Source: Deltaproteobacteria bacterium (lineage in GTDB: Bacteria > Desulfobacterota > Desulfobulbia > Desulfobulbales > SURF-16). From it: DNA of 60,165 bases. The DNA lies in NCBI GenBank assembly GCA_024277655.1, contig JAJRUT010000069.1, positions 1 through 60,165 of the forward strand, in the 5' to 3' direction. A program made the translations under genes and the position numbers. Below, piece by piece: positions 34,918 through 43,862 of this stretch (the first letter of the stretch is position 1; each line of letters opens with the position of its first letter). The notes beneath the pieces were generated by a model, which had not been told where the DNA came from, made no database searches, and saw only the letters and a list, made by a program, of their open reading frames with translations.

Positions 34918-35798
34918 TGTTGTTGCCACTCCTGTAAGGTGTCTTGCAGGCCGATGCGCCAATCGGCCTGGTCGATTTTTAGATGTTGTTTGATTTTAGT
35001 ACAGTCAAGAACCGAATTTTGCGGTCGGACGGCTGGGGTGGGGTAGTCGGCGGTGGTGATGGGGATGAGGTTTGGAGCATGATCTAAAATTCCGCAGTTC
35101 AGCGCTTCTGTAAATATTGTCTGGGCAAATTCATACCAGTTAACCGGTGGAGAGCCACTGTAATGATAAGTTCCCCAATTCAGTTCTTCCCCGCTGGCGT
35201 AGCGGGCGGCAAGGTTCAGTAGGGTGGTGGCAATATCCCCAGCCCAGGTCGGGCCGCCGGATTGATCGCCAACAATGCGTAACTCCTCATGTTCCCTGCT
35301 GAGGCGAAGCATGGTACGGACAAAGTTGTTACCACAGGCTCCAAACACCCAGGCCACTCGGAGGATGATATGCTCATCTAGATTTTGGGCTACAGACAGG
35401 TCGCCGGCAAGCTTACTTTCGCCATAAATCCCCTGTGGGTTCGGGATGTCCTCCTCGGTGTAGGGCAACTCCTTTTTGCCGTCAAAGACATAGTCCGTTG
35501 AGATGTGGAATAGGGGAATGTTGTGTGTGGCACAGGCTATAGCTAGGTTTTTAGCCCCCCGGTGATTGATGGCAAAGGCCATGGCCTGCTCGGTTTCGGC
35601 CTTGTCCACAGCAGTGTAGGCAGCACTGTTGATTACAAGATCCGGGGAATGGTGGTGAAGTATTGCTGTAACCGAGGTTTCAACGGTGATGTCAAGTTTT
35701 GCGTGGGGTGCTGGTATCATTTGCAGTCCCAGCTCTACCCCTTTGCGGATGAGTTCTGAACCCACCTGGCCTGTTGCGCCGGTAACAAGAATTTTCAT
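34914..35798 (-). CDS. rfbD: dTDP-4-dehydrorhamnose reductase
   Basis: RfbD/RmlD carries out the last step to dTDP-L-rhamnose. The 294-residue short-chain-reductase-like protein has TGATGQVGSEL, NSAAYTAVDKAE, STDYVFDG, the YGESKLAG catalytic block and RVAWVFG. It overlaps rfbC and rfbB by four bases each (ATGA), so the operon is translationally coupled. Confidence 0.95.
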   Translation of the reverse strand: MKILVTGATGQVGSELIRKGVELGLQMIPAPHAKLDITVETSVTAILHHHSPDLVINSAAYTAVDKAETEQAMAFAINHRGAKNLAIACATHNIPLFHISTDYVFDGKKELPYTEEDIPNPQGIYGESKLAGDLSVAQNLDEHIILRVAWVFGACGNNFVRTMLRLSREHEELRIVGDQSGGPTWAGDIATTLLNLAARYASGEELNWGTYHYSGSPPVNWYEFAQTIFTEALNCGILDHAPNLIPITTADYPTPAVRPQNSVLDCTKIKQHLKIDQADWRIGLQDTLQEWQQQ

Positions 35799-36355
35799 GT
35801 TGTTGTGTTGAGGTAGGGTGGCAGATTGGTTTGTTTGTAGAGCGGAGGGTTTGCCTGATCCTTATCGGACAAGCGGACATCTGTAATTGGCCATTTTATG
35901 CCAATCTCTGGGTCATTCCACTGGATGCCCTGTTCCGACTCTGGGTGGTAATAATCGCTGCACTTATAGATAAAATCGGCAATATCGGATAGAACCACAA
36001 AACCGTGGGCAAAGCCTGGCGGAATATACATCATGTGCATATTTTCTTCGTTAAGAACGGCTCCGAACCATTGGCCAAAACTGGCAGAGCCCGCACGGAC
36101 ATCAACCGCTACATCGAAAATCTCACCCCGGGTAACTCGCACAAGCTTGCCCTGGGGCTGTGTGAGCTGATAATGCAGGCCACGCAGAACCCCTCTTGTC
36201 GAGCGAGAGTGGTTATCCTGAATAAAATTAACTGTAATTCCGGCTTGATGTAGGAGGTCGGCGCGGAAGGTCTCCAGGAAAAAACCACGCTGATCACCAA
36301 ACACTTTGGGTTTAAGCAGGAAAACGCCGGGTAGGGGTGTTTGCTCAATCTCCAT
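35795..36355 (-). CDS. rfbC: dTDP-4-dehydrorhamnose 3,5-epimerase
   Basis: RfbC/RmlC is the cupin-fold double epimerase of rhamnose synthesis. The 186-residue protein has the family blocks RGFFLETFRAD, QDNHSRSTRGVLRGLHYQ with the catalytic His, and YIPPGFAHGFVVLSD. The start shares one base with the rfbA stop, and the end overlaps rfbD by four bases. Confidence 0.95.
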   Translation of the reverse strand: MEIEQTPLPGVFLLKPKVFGDQRGFFLETFRADLLHQAGITVNFIQDNHSRSTRGVLRGLHYQLTQPQGKLVRVTRGEIFDVAVDVRAGSASFGQWFGAVLNEENMHMMYIPPGFAHGFVVLSDIADFIYKCSDYYHPESEQGIQWNDPEIGIKWPITDVRLSDKDQANPPLYKQTNLPPYLNTTT

Positions 36356-37233
36356 TATAATACTCCTTGATGCGCCACATTCAGCAGATATTTGCCATAG
36401 CCACTTTTAACCAGTGGTGTGGCCAGTTTTTCCAGCTGTTCCGCATCAATAAAACCCATATGGTAGGCAATCTCTTCGGGGCAGGATATTTTTAAGCCCT
36501 GACGTTCTTCAATAACCTTGATAAAGCTTCCGGCCGATAGCAAAGAATCGTGGGTGCCGGTGTCAAGCCAGGCGTAGCCACGGCCCATGAGTTCTACCTT
36601 GAGTTTGCCCCGCTCTAGGTACACCTTGTTAATATCGGTTATTTCAAGCTCGCCCCTGGCTGAAGGCTTGATGGCTTTGGCGATGTCAATAACCTCATTG
36701 TCATAAAAATAGAGGCCGGTGACGGCGTAATTGCTCTTTGGCGTCTCAGGTTTTTCCTCCAAATCAACGGCGTGACCATCCTTGTCAAAGGTAACCACCC
36801 CGTAGCGTTCAGGATCCTTGACATAATAACCAAAGACCGTGGCACCGGCCTTCTGGTTTGAGGCGTGATGCAGGAGTTTGTCCATGCCATGGCCATAAAA
36901 GATATTATCGCCAAGCACCAGACTGACATCGTTATTGCCGACAAACTCCTCACCAATGGTAAAGGCCTGGGCCAGTCCTTTTGGCTCTGGTTGCACGGCG
37001 TAGCTGAAATTCATGCCCCACCGCGCACCATCACCCAGGAGGTTGATAAACTGCTGTTGGTCATGGGGGGTGGTGATAATAAGGATATCGTGGATGTCAG
37101 CCAGCATCAGCACCGACAGCGGATAGTAGATCATCGGTTTGTCGTAGACCGGCATGAGTTGTTTGCTTACTGAATGGGTAAGGGGATGCAGTCGTGTACC
37201 TGACCCACCCGCAAGTATAATTCCTTTACGCAT
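36355..37233 (-). CDS. rfbA: Glucose-1-phosphate thymidylyltransferase
   Basis: RfbA/RmlA makes dTDP-glucose and so feeds the other three rfb enzymes. The 292-residue protein has the nucleotide-binding [39 protein letters not shown] and the [20 protein letters not shown] block. It heads the minus-strand rfbA-C-D-B operon, divergent from the epimerase gene at 37.4 kb. Confidence 0.96.
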   Translation of the reverse strand: MRKGIILAGGSGTRLHPLTHSVSKQLMPVYDKPMIYYPLSVLMLADIHDILIITTPHDQQQFINLLGDGARWGMNFSYAVQPEPKGLAQAFTIGEEFVGNNDVSLVLGDNIFYGHGMDKLLHHASNQKAGATVFGYYVKDPERYGVVTFDKDGHAVDLEEKPETPKSNYAVTGLYFYDNEVIDIAKAIKPSARGELEITDINKVYLERGKLKVELMGRGYAWLDTGTHDSLLSAGSFIKVIEERQGLKISCPEEIAYHMGFIDAEQLEKLATPLVKSGYGKYLLNVAHQGVL

Positions 37234-37456
37234 AATTGTTCCTTATTTTTTTAGCCGCAGTAGGGTTTGAGGACCCGGAATTGCTGGAGTTGTTGCGGTT
37301 ATCACAGTCTGGTGCTTTCTAACGTGTTTGTTGGGTGAAGTCAAGGAGGGTTATATGGGATGAAATCCGCCAAAATTTTCGTTGGGTTGTTGCTGTATAT
37401 GGGCTATATAACAAGTTCTCTTAAAATCAAAAGTGTGTGAGGCTGAAAGAATACAA

Positions 37457-38464
37457 GTGAAAAAAATACTCATAACAGGTGGGGCCGGTTTTATCGGCTA
37501 TTTTTTATCCCAGGAGTTACTGCGTTTGGGCTTTCAGGTGGTGGGTATTGATAACCTGAACGACTATTATGATCCCGGCCTAAAGCAATCGCGCCTTGAA
37601 CTTCTTGCCGGGCATAAGGGGTATGAGTTCGTCAAGCTTGATCTTGCCGACCGCAAGGGGATGCCTGAACTTTTTGCAAGGCATCAATTTGATGGGGTGG
37701 TGAACCTGGCGGCTCAGGCTGGGGTGCGCTACTCCCTTGAGAATCCCTTGGCTTATGCTGACTCCAACCTGATTGGTTTTGTTAATGTGTTGGAAGGATG
37801 TCGGCATACCGGGGTGGAGCATCTGGTCTTTGCCTCATCAAGTTCGGTGTATGGCGGTAACACCAGTATGCCATTTTCGGTGCATGATAATGTTAATCAT
37901 CCAGTGTCGCTCTATGCCGCCACCAAGAAGGCCAATGAGCTTATGGCCCATTCCTACAGCCATCTCTACGGAGTGCCCTGCACCGGATTACGGTTCTTCA
38001 CGGTCTATGGCCCCATGGGACGTCCTGATATGGCCTACTTCCTCTTCACCAAAGCGATTTTAGCTGGAGAGCCGATCAACGTCTTTAATAATGGCAAGAT
38101 GCAGCGTGATTTTACATATATTGATGATATTGTTGAAGGAGTGGTGCGTATTCTCGGTAAACCACCTGTGCCAAACCCTGATTTTGACAAGTCAAGTCCC
38201 GACTCGGCCACCTCGTGGGCGCCGTATCATATCTATAATATAGGCAATAATAATGTTGAAACCCTGATGCATTTTATCGAGGTTCTCGAAGATTGTCTGG
38301 GCCAAAAAGCGCTGAAAAATTACCTACCCATGCAGGATGGTGATGTGACCGCAACCTACGCCAATGTTGAGGAGCTGGTTCGTGATTTTGATTTTAAACC
38401 ATCCACATCCATTGAGGTTGGTCTTGAAAATTTTGTGAAGTGGTATCGAAGTTATTATAGCTAA
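37457..38464 (+). CDS. NAD-dependent epimerase, UDP-glucuronate 4-epimerase-like
   Basis: This extended short-chain dehydrogenase of about 335 residues has TGGAGFIGY, the loop GIDNLNDYYDPGLKQSRLELL, AAQAGVRYS, the SSSSVYGGN and YAATKKANE catalytic blocks, and RFFTVYGPMGRPDMA. The NDYYDP and GPMGRPDMA stretches are typical of UDP-glucuronate 4-epimerases (CapI/LpsL type), which make UDP-galacturonate. GTG 37457 gives the normal N-terminus (VKKILITGGAGF); a GTG at 37433 adds eight residues. ugd downstream supplies its substrate. Confidence 0.85.
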   Translation: MKKILITGGAGFIGYFLSQELLRLGFQVVGIDNLNDYYDPGLKQSRLELLAGHKGYEFVKLDLADRKGMPELFARHQFDGVVNLAAQAGVRYSLENPLAYADSNLIGFVNVLEGCRHTGVEHLVFASSSSVYGGNTSMPFSVHDNVNHPVSLYAATKKANELMAHSYSHLYGVPCTGLRFFTVYGPMGRPDMAYFLFTKAILAGEPINVFNNGKMQRDFTYIDDIVEGVVRILGKPPVPNPDFDKSSPDSATSWAPYHIYNIGNNNVETLMHFIEVLEDCLGQKALKNYLPMQDGDVTATYANVEELVRDFDFKPSTSIEVGLENFVKWYRSYYS

Positions 38465-38572
38465 AAAGGTTGAATGTCTAAGGAGTAAGGAGAGAACCTG
38501 TGTTTGTATATCCCTTTTTCTTGCCCCTTTTAAGACCTAAACTTTAATCCTTAAACCTTAATCCTTATTAAA
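38465..38572. repeat. Heptamer-periodic inverted intergenic element
   Basis: The spacer before ugd has a purine-rich left arm (CTAAGGA, GTAAGGA) and a pyrimidine-rich right arm with a clear 7-nt period: CTTTAAT, CCTTAAA, CCTTAAT, CCTTATT (38542-38569). The arms are partly complementary. It is one of at least six similar spacers in this window. Confidence 0.7.
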
Positions 38573-38579
38573 TACAATT

Positions 38580-39887
38580 ATGAAAATTACAATTATTGGC
38601 ACCGGTTACGTCGGTCTTGTTACGGGTGCATGTCTTGCTGAATTTGGGCATCAGATTACCTGTATGGATAAGGATGAGAGCAAGATCAGCTCCCTTTTAA
38701 ATGGTGAAATCCCCATCTATGAACCTGGTCTTGCCGATCTTGTCCAAAAAAATGTCCAAGAGGGGCGTTTGGCCTTTACCACCAATCTTGAGGATAGCGT
38801 GGGTGGGGCGGCAGCAGTTTTTATTGCGGTGGGAACGCCATCATCGCGGCGCGGTGATGGCTACGCCGATTTAACCTATATTTATGCGGCGGCCAAGGAG
38901 CTGGCTCTGCACCTGAAAGGTTACACCATTGTTATCGACAAGAGTACCGTGCCGGTGGGTACTGCCCGGCAGGTGGCGCGTCTTATTCGTGAAGCCAATC
39001 CAGAGGCGGATTTTGATATGGTCTCAAACCCAGAGTTTTTGCGGGAGGGTGCCGCCATTGCTGATTTTCAGCGTCCTGATCGGGTTGTGGTGGGGGCGGA
39101 GTCAGAAAAGGCACAGGGGGTGATGAAGGAGATCTACGATCCGCTCTATCTCCTGTCGACTCCTTTTGTTTTTACCGATCTGGAATCGGCTGAACTGATT
39201 AAATACGCCTCCAACGCCTTTCTCTCCATCAAAATATCATTTATCAACGAGATGGCCAATCTCTGCGAGCAGGTGGGCGCTGATGTGGTTGACCTGGCAA
39301 AGGGCATTGGTCTTGATGGTCGGATTGGGGCAAAATTCCTCCATCCTGGCCCCGGTTTTGGTGGCTCCTGCTTTCCAAAGGATACTGTGGCTCTTCTGCG
39401 GATTGCCCAGGAAAATGGTGTGTCGGCCCGTTCCGTTGAGGCTGCGGTAGAAATTAATGCGGCCCAGAAAGCGGGGATGGTGAAAAAAATAAGAGATGTT
39501 TTAGGTGGTGATCTTGCTGGCAAAACCATTGGTGTTCTTGGTCTTACCTTTAAGCCCGAAACCGATGATCTGCGCGATTCTCCCTCTCTGTCTATTCTAC
39601 CACCTCTGCACGAAAAAGGGGCTACCATTCAAGTCCATGACCCCCAGGGCATGGATGAGGCCAGTAAAATATTCCCAGAGTTTAACTATGTCGGCAACAG
39701 TTACGAGGCCGCCACCGGAGCCGATGTGCTGGTACTCATGACCGAGTGGAACCAGTACCGGGCCCTTGATCTTGATAAGATCAAATCTCTGATGAATCAG
39801 CCGGTATTTGTGGATCTGCGTAATGTTTATTCCCCTGAGAAAATGCGTGAACTGGGCTTTACCTATGTCAGTGTTGGCCGCAGATAG
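38580..39887 (+). CDS. ugd: UDP-glucose 6-dehydrogenase
   Basis: Ugd oxidises UDP-glucose to UDP-glucuronate with two NAD. The 435-residue protein has the Rossmann motif GTGYVGLVTGACLAEFG, the GTPSSRRGDGYADLTY block, STVPVGTA, NPEFLREGAAI, and the catalytic Cys in GFGGSCFPKDT. It provides the substrate for the epimerase just upstream, giving a short uronic-acid pathway for surface polysaccharide. Confidence 0.96.
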   Translation: MKITIIGTGYVGLVTGACLAEFGHQITCMDKDESKISSLLNGEIPIYEPGLADLVQKNVQEGRLAFTTNLEDSVGGAAAVFIAVGTPSSRRGDGYADLTYIYAAAKELALHLKGYTIVIDKSTVPVGTARQVARLIREANPEADFDMVSNPEFLREGAAIADFQRPDRVVVGAESEKAQGVMKEIYDPLYLLSTPFVFTDLESAELIKYASNAFLSIKISFINEMANLCEQVGADVVDLAKGIGLDGRIGAKFLHPGPGFGGSCFPKDTVALLRIAQENGVSARSVEAAVEINAAQKAGMVKKIRDVLGGDLAGKTIGVLGLTFKPETDDLRDSPSLSILPPLHEKGATIQVHDPQGMDEASKIFPEFNYVGNSYEAATGADVLVLMTEWNQYRALDLDKIKSLMNQPVFVDLRNVYSPEKMRELGFTYVSVGRR

Positions 39888-39913
39888 GTGTTTAATTTTT
39901 AAATTTGAGTGAT

Positions 39914-41341
39914 ATGCCAATGATTATCCCCGTAATTTTATGTGGTGGTTCTGGAACCAGGTTGTGGCCTTTGTCCCGCAAGAGTTATCCCAAGCAGTTG
40001 CTGGCTCTGACCGGGGAGCAGACGCTTCTGCAGCAGACGGTGGGGCGCCTGCAAGGGCTTGTTGATGTCGGTGCGCCTGTTGTTATCTGTAATGAAGAAC
40101 ATCGGTTTTTGGTGGCAGAGCAGTTACGGGAGGTGACGGACGCAGGGTGTACGATCATTTTGGAGCCTGTGGGGCGCAATACCTGTCCGGCTGTTGCCGT
40201 GGCTGCTGTGCATGGCTTGACTGTATCGGATGAGGCGTTGCTTCTTGTTTTACCTGCCGATCATCTTATCGATGAACCTGCTGTTTTTCTTGAGGCGGTG
40301 CAGGCTGCGACTCTGGTTGCCGCGAAAAAGAAACTGGTTGCCTTCGGCATAAAACCAACCAGCCCGGAAACAGGATATGGCTACATTAAGGCGGGGGAGG
40401 TGTGTGACGGTGGGGCGGGATATGACATTGACTGCTTTGTTGAGAAACCTGACCATAAAACAGCAACGGCCTATGTCGATTCGGGTGATTATCTTTGGAA
40501 TTCCGGCATGTTCCTGTTTCAGGCCAGGACTTTTATTGCTGAGCTGTCGGCGTTGAACCCGGAGATGCTTGACGCGGCGACCCTGTCTTATGAAAATAGT
40601 AAGCAGGATCTTGATTTTCTCCGTCTCGAGCATGATTCTTTTGCCCGGTGCCCTGATGATTCCATCGATTATGCGGTGATGGAAAAAACCAGAAACGGCG
40701 TGGTAATTCCTGTTGACCCAGGGTGGAATGATATTGGCTCCTGGTCTGCCCTGTGGGAGGTAGGTCGGCAGGATGAAGACGGCAATGTTATCCGGGGGGA
40801 TGTCATTGGTCATGGAACAAAGAATTCTTTTATCCATGCCGAAAGTCGTCTGGTGGCCACAGCGGGTCTTGACCAGCATATTGTTGTTGAGACGGCGGAT
40901 GCGGTTCTTGTAGCGGCCAAGGACAGGATTCAGTATGTGAAGGAGCTTGTGAATATCCTGAAGGCGCAGGGTCGTTCGGAAACCAACCTTCATCGTCGGG
41001 TGTTCAGGCCTTGGGGGTCGTATGAGGGTGTCAGCTTTGGTGACCGTTTTCAGGTGAAACTCATAACCGTTAATCCTGGATCAATCCTGTCCCTGCAGAT
41101 GCACCATCACCGGGCGGAACATTGGGTTGTGGTTAGTGGCACGGCGCGGATCACCAGGGGGGATGATGTGTTTATGCTCAGCGAGAATGAGTCCACCTAT
41201 ATTCCCCTTGGCGTGACCCACCGCCTTGAGAATCCTGGCGTTATTCCTTTGGAGCTTATCGAAGTGCAATCGGGCAGTTATCTTGGTGAGGATGATATTG
41301 TCCGTTTTGAGGACAATTACGGGAGGGCTGAAGAGAGTTGA
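39914..41341 (+). CDS. manC: Mannose-1-phosphate guanylyltransferase / mannose-6-phosphate isomerase
   Basis: This bifunctional enzyme makes GDP-mannose. The protein of about 475 residues has an N-terminal nucleotidyltransferase domain (ILCGGSGTRLWPLSRKSYPKQ read from the start; then FVEKPD and NSGMFLF). A C-terminal cupin isomerase domain follows (FRPWGSYEGV; LSLQMHHHRAEHWVVVSGTA). I choose ATG 39914, just after GAGTG; TTG 39905 and ATG 39920 are alternatives. It follows ugd closely, so it probably belongs to the same sugar-nucleotide unit. Confidence 0.94.
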   Translation: MPMIIPVILCGGSGTRLWPLSRKSYPKQLLALTGEQTLLQQTVGRLQGLVDVGAPVVICNEEHRFLVAEQLREVTDAGCTIILEPVGRNTCPAVAVAAVHGLTVSDEALLLVLPADHLIDEPAVFLEAVQAATLVAAKKKLVAFGIKPTSPETGYGYIKAGEVCDGGAGYDIDCFVEKPDHKTATAYVDSGDYLWNSGMFLFQARTFIAELSALNPEMLDAATLSYENSKQDLDFLRLEHDSFARCPDDSIDYAVMEKTRNGVVIPVDPGWNDIGSWSALWEVGRQDEDGNVIRGDVIGHGTKNSFIHAESRLVATAGLDQHIVVETADAVLVAAKDRIQYVKELVNILKAQGRSETNLHRRVFRPWGSYEGVSFGDRFQVKLITVNPGSILSLQMHHHRAEHWVVVSGTARITRGDDVFMLSENESTYIPLGVTHRLENPGVIPLELIEVQSGSYLGEDDIVRFEDNYGRAEES

Positions 41342-41375
41342 TGGATTCCTTTGGCAAATTTGGGTTTAGGCGACT

Positions 41376-41735
41376 ATGAAAAAACAAAAAAATGGTGGGC
41401 TGGTCTACTCCACCGAGCACGGCAGGATGTGTCCCCATTGCCAAAGACAGATGGCTCAGTGTCGCTGTCGTAAGGGGGGTGCCATTCCCCTTAGTGATGG
41501 CGTGGTTCGCTTAATGCGGGAAACCAAGGGGCGCAAAGGTAAAGGTGTTACCCTTATCAGCGGTTTACCCCTTGCGGGAAAAGAACTCAAGAAACTGGCA
41601 AAATCTCTGAAACAAAAATGCGGTTGTGGGGGTAGTATAAAAAATGGGGTGGTTGAGATTCAGGGGGATCAGCGTGAGGTTTTGGAACAGGAATTGCTCA
41701 GTCTCGGGTACAAGGTGAAGCGGGCTGGGAGCTGA
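41376..41735 (+). CDS. SUI1/YciH-family translation initiation factor
   Basis: The 119-residue protein resembles YciH, the bacterial homologue of eIF1/SUI1. It has a Cys-rich N-terminal part (MCPHCQRQMAQCRCRKG) that looks like a small zinc-binding hook, then the SUI1 fold with GRKGKGVTLISGLPL, KQKCGCGGSIKNGVVEIQGD and LLSLGYKVKRAG. Its cellular role in bacteria is poorly defined. A terminator hairpin follows 80 bp downstream. Confidence 0.9.
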   Translation: MKKQKNGGLVYSTEHGRMCPHCQRQMAQCRCRKGGAIPLSDGVVRLMRETKGRKGKGVTLISGLPLAGKELKKLAKSLKQKCGCGGSIKNGVVEIQGDQREVLEQELLSLGYKVKRAGS

Positions 41736-41817
41736 GTTGTTTGGGGTACCCATTTAGCCTTGAGAATTAAAATCGTTGCCCTGGTTCGGGTAAAGATGCT
41801 ATAGAGTACAGCGCTTA

Positions 41818-41846
41818 AGCCGCAGGGGTTCTCCTGTGGCTTTTTA
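41818..41846 (+). terminator. Intrinsic terminator after the SUI1-family gene
   Basis: AGCCGCAGG (41818-41826) pairs with CCTGTGGCT (41833-41841), with one G-U wobble and a 6-nt loop, followed by a run of five T. It separates the SUI1-family gene from the ABC-F gene. Confidence 0.8.
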
Positions 41847-41899
41847 GTTTTAAACAACAAACAGCTTCTGATTGATTTTGGTGGCAAAGTGGAATTCTC

Positions 41900-43516
41900 A
41901 TGATTACAGCAATCGATGTTGCCCTGTCCTACGGCAAACGCGTTATTTTTCAAGACGTTAATATAAAGTTTACCCCCGGAAACTGTTACGGTCTAATCGG
42001 TGCCAATGGCGCGGGAAAATCTACCTTTCTAAAGATTCTGGCCGGTGAAATTGAGCCGGATCGTGGTACGGTGTCCATTGGCGCAAGGCAAAGGATGACC
42101 ATGCTTAGGCAGGATCATTTCGCCTTTGACGAAGAGATGGTTATAACTACGGTTATCATGGGTCATGCCAAGTTATATGAGATTATGGCAGAACGGGAGC
42201 GGATCTATGCCAAGACGGAATTTACTGACGAGGATGGCATTCGCAGTGGCGAGCTTGAGTCAGAGTTCGGCGAGATGAACGGTTATGAGGCCGAGCCTGA
42301 GGCCGCCTCCCTGTTGGCAGGTCTTGGTATTTCTGATGATATGCATCAAAAGAAGATGAAGGAGCTTGAAGGCGGGGAGAAGGTGCGGGTACTCCTGGCC
42401 CAGGCCCTCTTTGGTAATCCTGATATTCTTCTCCTTGATGAGCCAACCAATAACCTTGATCTGGATTCCATGGTCTGGCTTGAAAACTTCCTTGAGCGGT
42501 TCACAAACACCGTTATTATCGTCTCCCATGATCGCCATTTTCTTAATCAGGTCTGCACCCATATGGCCGATATTGACTTTGGTCGGGTAACGACCTATGT
42601 CGGTAACTATGATTTCTGGTATGAGGCAAGTCAATTGGCGTTGCAGCAAAAACAGAATGAGAATAAGAAAACCTCTGCCAAGGCCAAGGAATTAAAAGAT
42701 TTTATTGCCCGTTTTTCGTCCAACGCCTCAAAGGCCAAGCAGGCTACCTCCCGCAAGAAACGCCTTGATAAGCTCACCATTGAAGATATGCCGGTGTCAT
42801 CACGTAAATACCCCTTTGTTCATTTCACTGCAACCCGTCCCTGTGGGGATAATATCCTCACGATTGACAATATTAGTAAGTCGGTTGACGGGGAACTTGT
42901 TTTAGATAGTTTCAGTCTGACGGTGAACAGGGGTGATAAGATTGCCTTTGTCGGTAGTCAGAACAGTTTGGCCAAGTCAAATCTGCTCGAGATTTTGGCT
43001 GGAGAGTCTCAGGCGGATGAAGGAGAAGTCAAGTGGGGGGTGACCATGACCACATCCTATTTTCCTAAAGAAAACAGTGCGTTCTTTGATCATGAAGCTA
43101 CCCTGGTGGATTGGCTTGGTCGTTTTACCCCTCCCCAGGAGGGCGAGAGCTTTGCCCGCGGGTTTCTTGGCAAGATGCTCTTTACCGGTGAGGATGCGTT
43201 GAAAAAGACCACTGTATTATCCGGTGGTGAGCGGGTGCGCTGTATGCTGGCGCGAATGATGCTCTCCGATGCCAATGCTCTTATTCTTGATGAACCAACC
43301 AATCATCTCGACCTCGAATCTATTACCGCATTAAATAATGGTCTGATTGAATTCCCGGAGGTGTTGTTGTTCACCTCCCACGATCATCAATTTGTCTCAT
43401 CTGTTGCTAACCGTATTGTTGAGATCCTCCCCAAAGGGGTTATTGACCGGGTGATGAATTTTGACGAATATCTTGTTGACGAATCAATCGCTACCTTGCG
43501 TGCAGAGTTGGTGTAA
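41900..43516 (+). CDS. ABC-F ATPase, YbiT/YkpA-like
   Basis: The 538-residue soluble protein has two ABC domains joined by a charged linker (about 240-290), and no membrane part, so it is a ribosome-associated ABC-F factor. Domain 1 has GANGAGKST, the signature ELEGGEKVR and LLLDEPTNNLD. Domain 2 has VLSGGERVR and LILDEPTNHLD, but its P-loop reads GSQNSLAKS rather than GxxGxGK[ST]. I believe such second P-loops occur in this subgroup, but cannot verify it here. A terminator lies just upstream and a 346-bp gap follows. Confidence 0.88.
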   Translation: MITAIDVALSYGKRVIFQDVNIKFTPGNCYGLIGANGAGKSTFLKILAGEIEPDRGTVSIGARQRMTMLRQDHFAFDEEMVITTVIMGHAKLYEIMAERERIYAKTEFTDEDGIRSGELESEFGEMNGYEAEPEAASLLAGLGISDDMHQKKMKELEGGEKVRVLLAQALFGNPDILLLDEPTNNLDLDSMVWLENFLERFTNTVIIVSHDRHFLNQVCTHMADIDFGRVTTYVGNYDFWYEASQLALQQKQNENKKTSAKAKELKDFIARFSSNASKAKQATSRKKRLDKLTIEDMPVSSRKYPFVHFTATRPCGDNILTIDNISKSVDGELVLDSFSLTVNRGDKIAFVGSQNSLAKSNLLEILAGESQADEGEVKWGVTMTTSYFPKENSAFFDHEATLVDWLGRFTPPQEGESFARGFLGKMLFTGEDALKKTTVLSGGERVRCMLARMMLSDANALILDEPTNHLDLESITALNNGLIEFPEVLLFTSHDHQFVSSVANRIVEILPKGVIDRVMNFDEYLVDESIATLRAELV

Positions 43517-43862
43517 AAGATTCTGGTTCCCATCGGCTGCAGGCGAATTTACAGCTTGTCTGCACCAGCCTCAATTTTCCTCTGCAGAGCGTTGTCTTAC
43601 AACTCGTGTAACGAGGGAGTTGCGTCTAAAATCTTGCAAAAAGACATGTCCTATGTTACATTGCTTGGCTGTTTGCCTTGAGTTGCAGGTAGTATGAGCT
43701 GTGGGGGGTGGCGTGATAACTATATGTTGTTGCGGTCTTACTCAAAGGCAAGAGATGTTTCATAAATGAAGATAAATTTATTATATACGTAGTATTTACG
43801 TCTGGTTTTGTTGCACTTTTGGTGAAAATGAGACGGACGCAAACGAAGATGAGGTGTCGAAG
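43517..43862. other. Intergenic region before the pyruvate carboxylase genes
   Basis: These 346 bases hold a candidate promoter, TTGCAA (43634-43639) with N17 and TACATT (43657-43662), pointing toward the biotin carboxylase gene, and a short CTCGT/ACGAG hairpin near 43603. Nothing else stands out, and I see no small gene. Confidence 0.4.

Noticed and set aside
41761-41840. tRNA-like stretch with GGTTCGGG before the ABC-F gene
   Set aside because: No matching acceptor, D or anticodon stems; the paired part is an ordinary terminator hairpin.
42940-42975. Degenerate second P-loop (GSQNSLAKS) in the ABC-F ATPase as a sign of inactivity
   Set aside because: I recall similar Nxx(A)K[ST] P-loops in YkpA/YbiT-like ABC-F proteins, and the signature and Walker B of that domain are intact, so it is probably normal for the subgroup.
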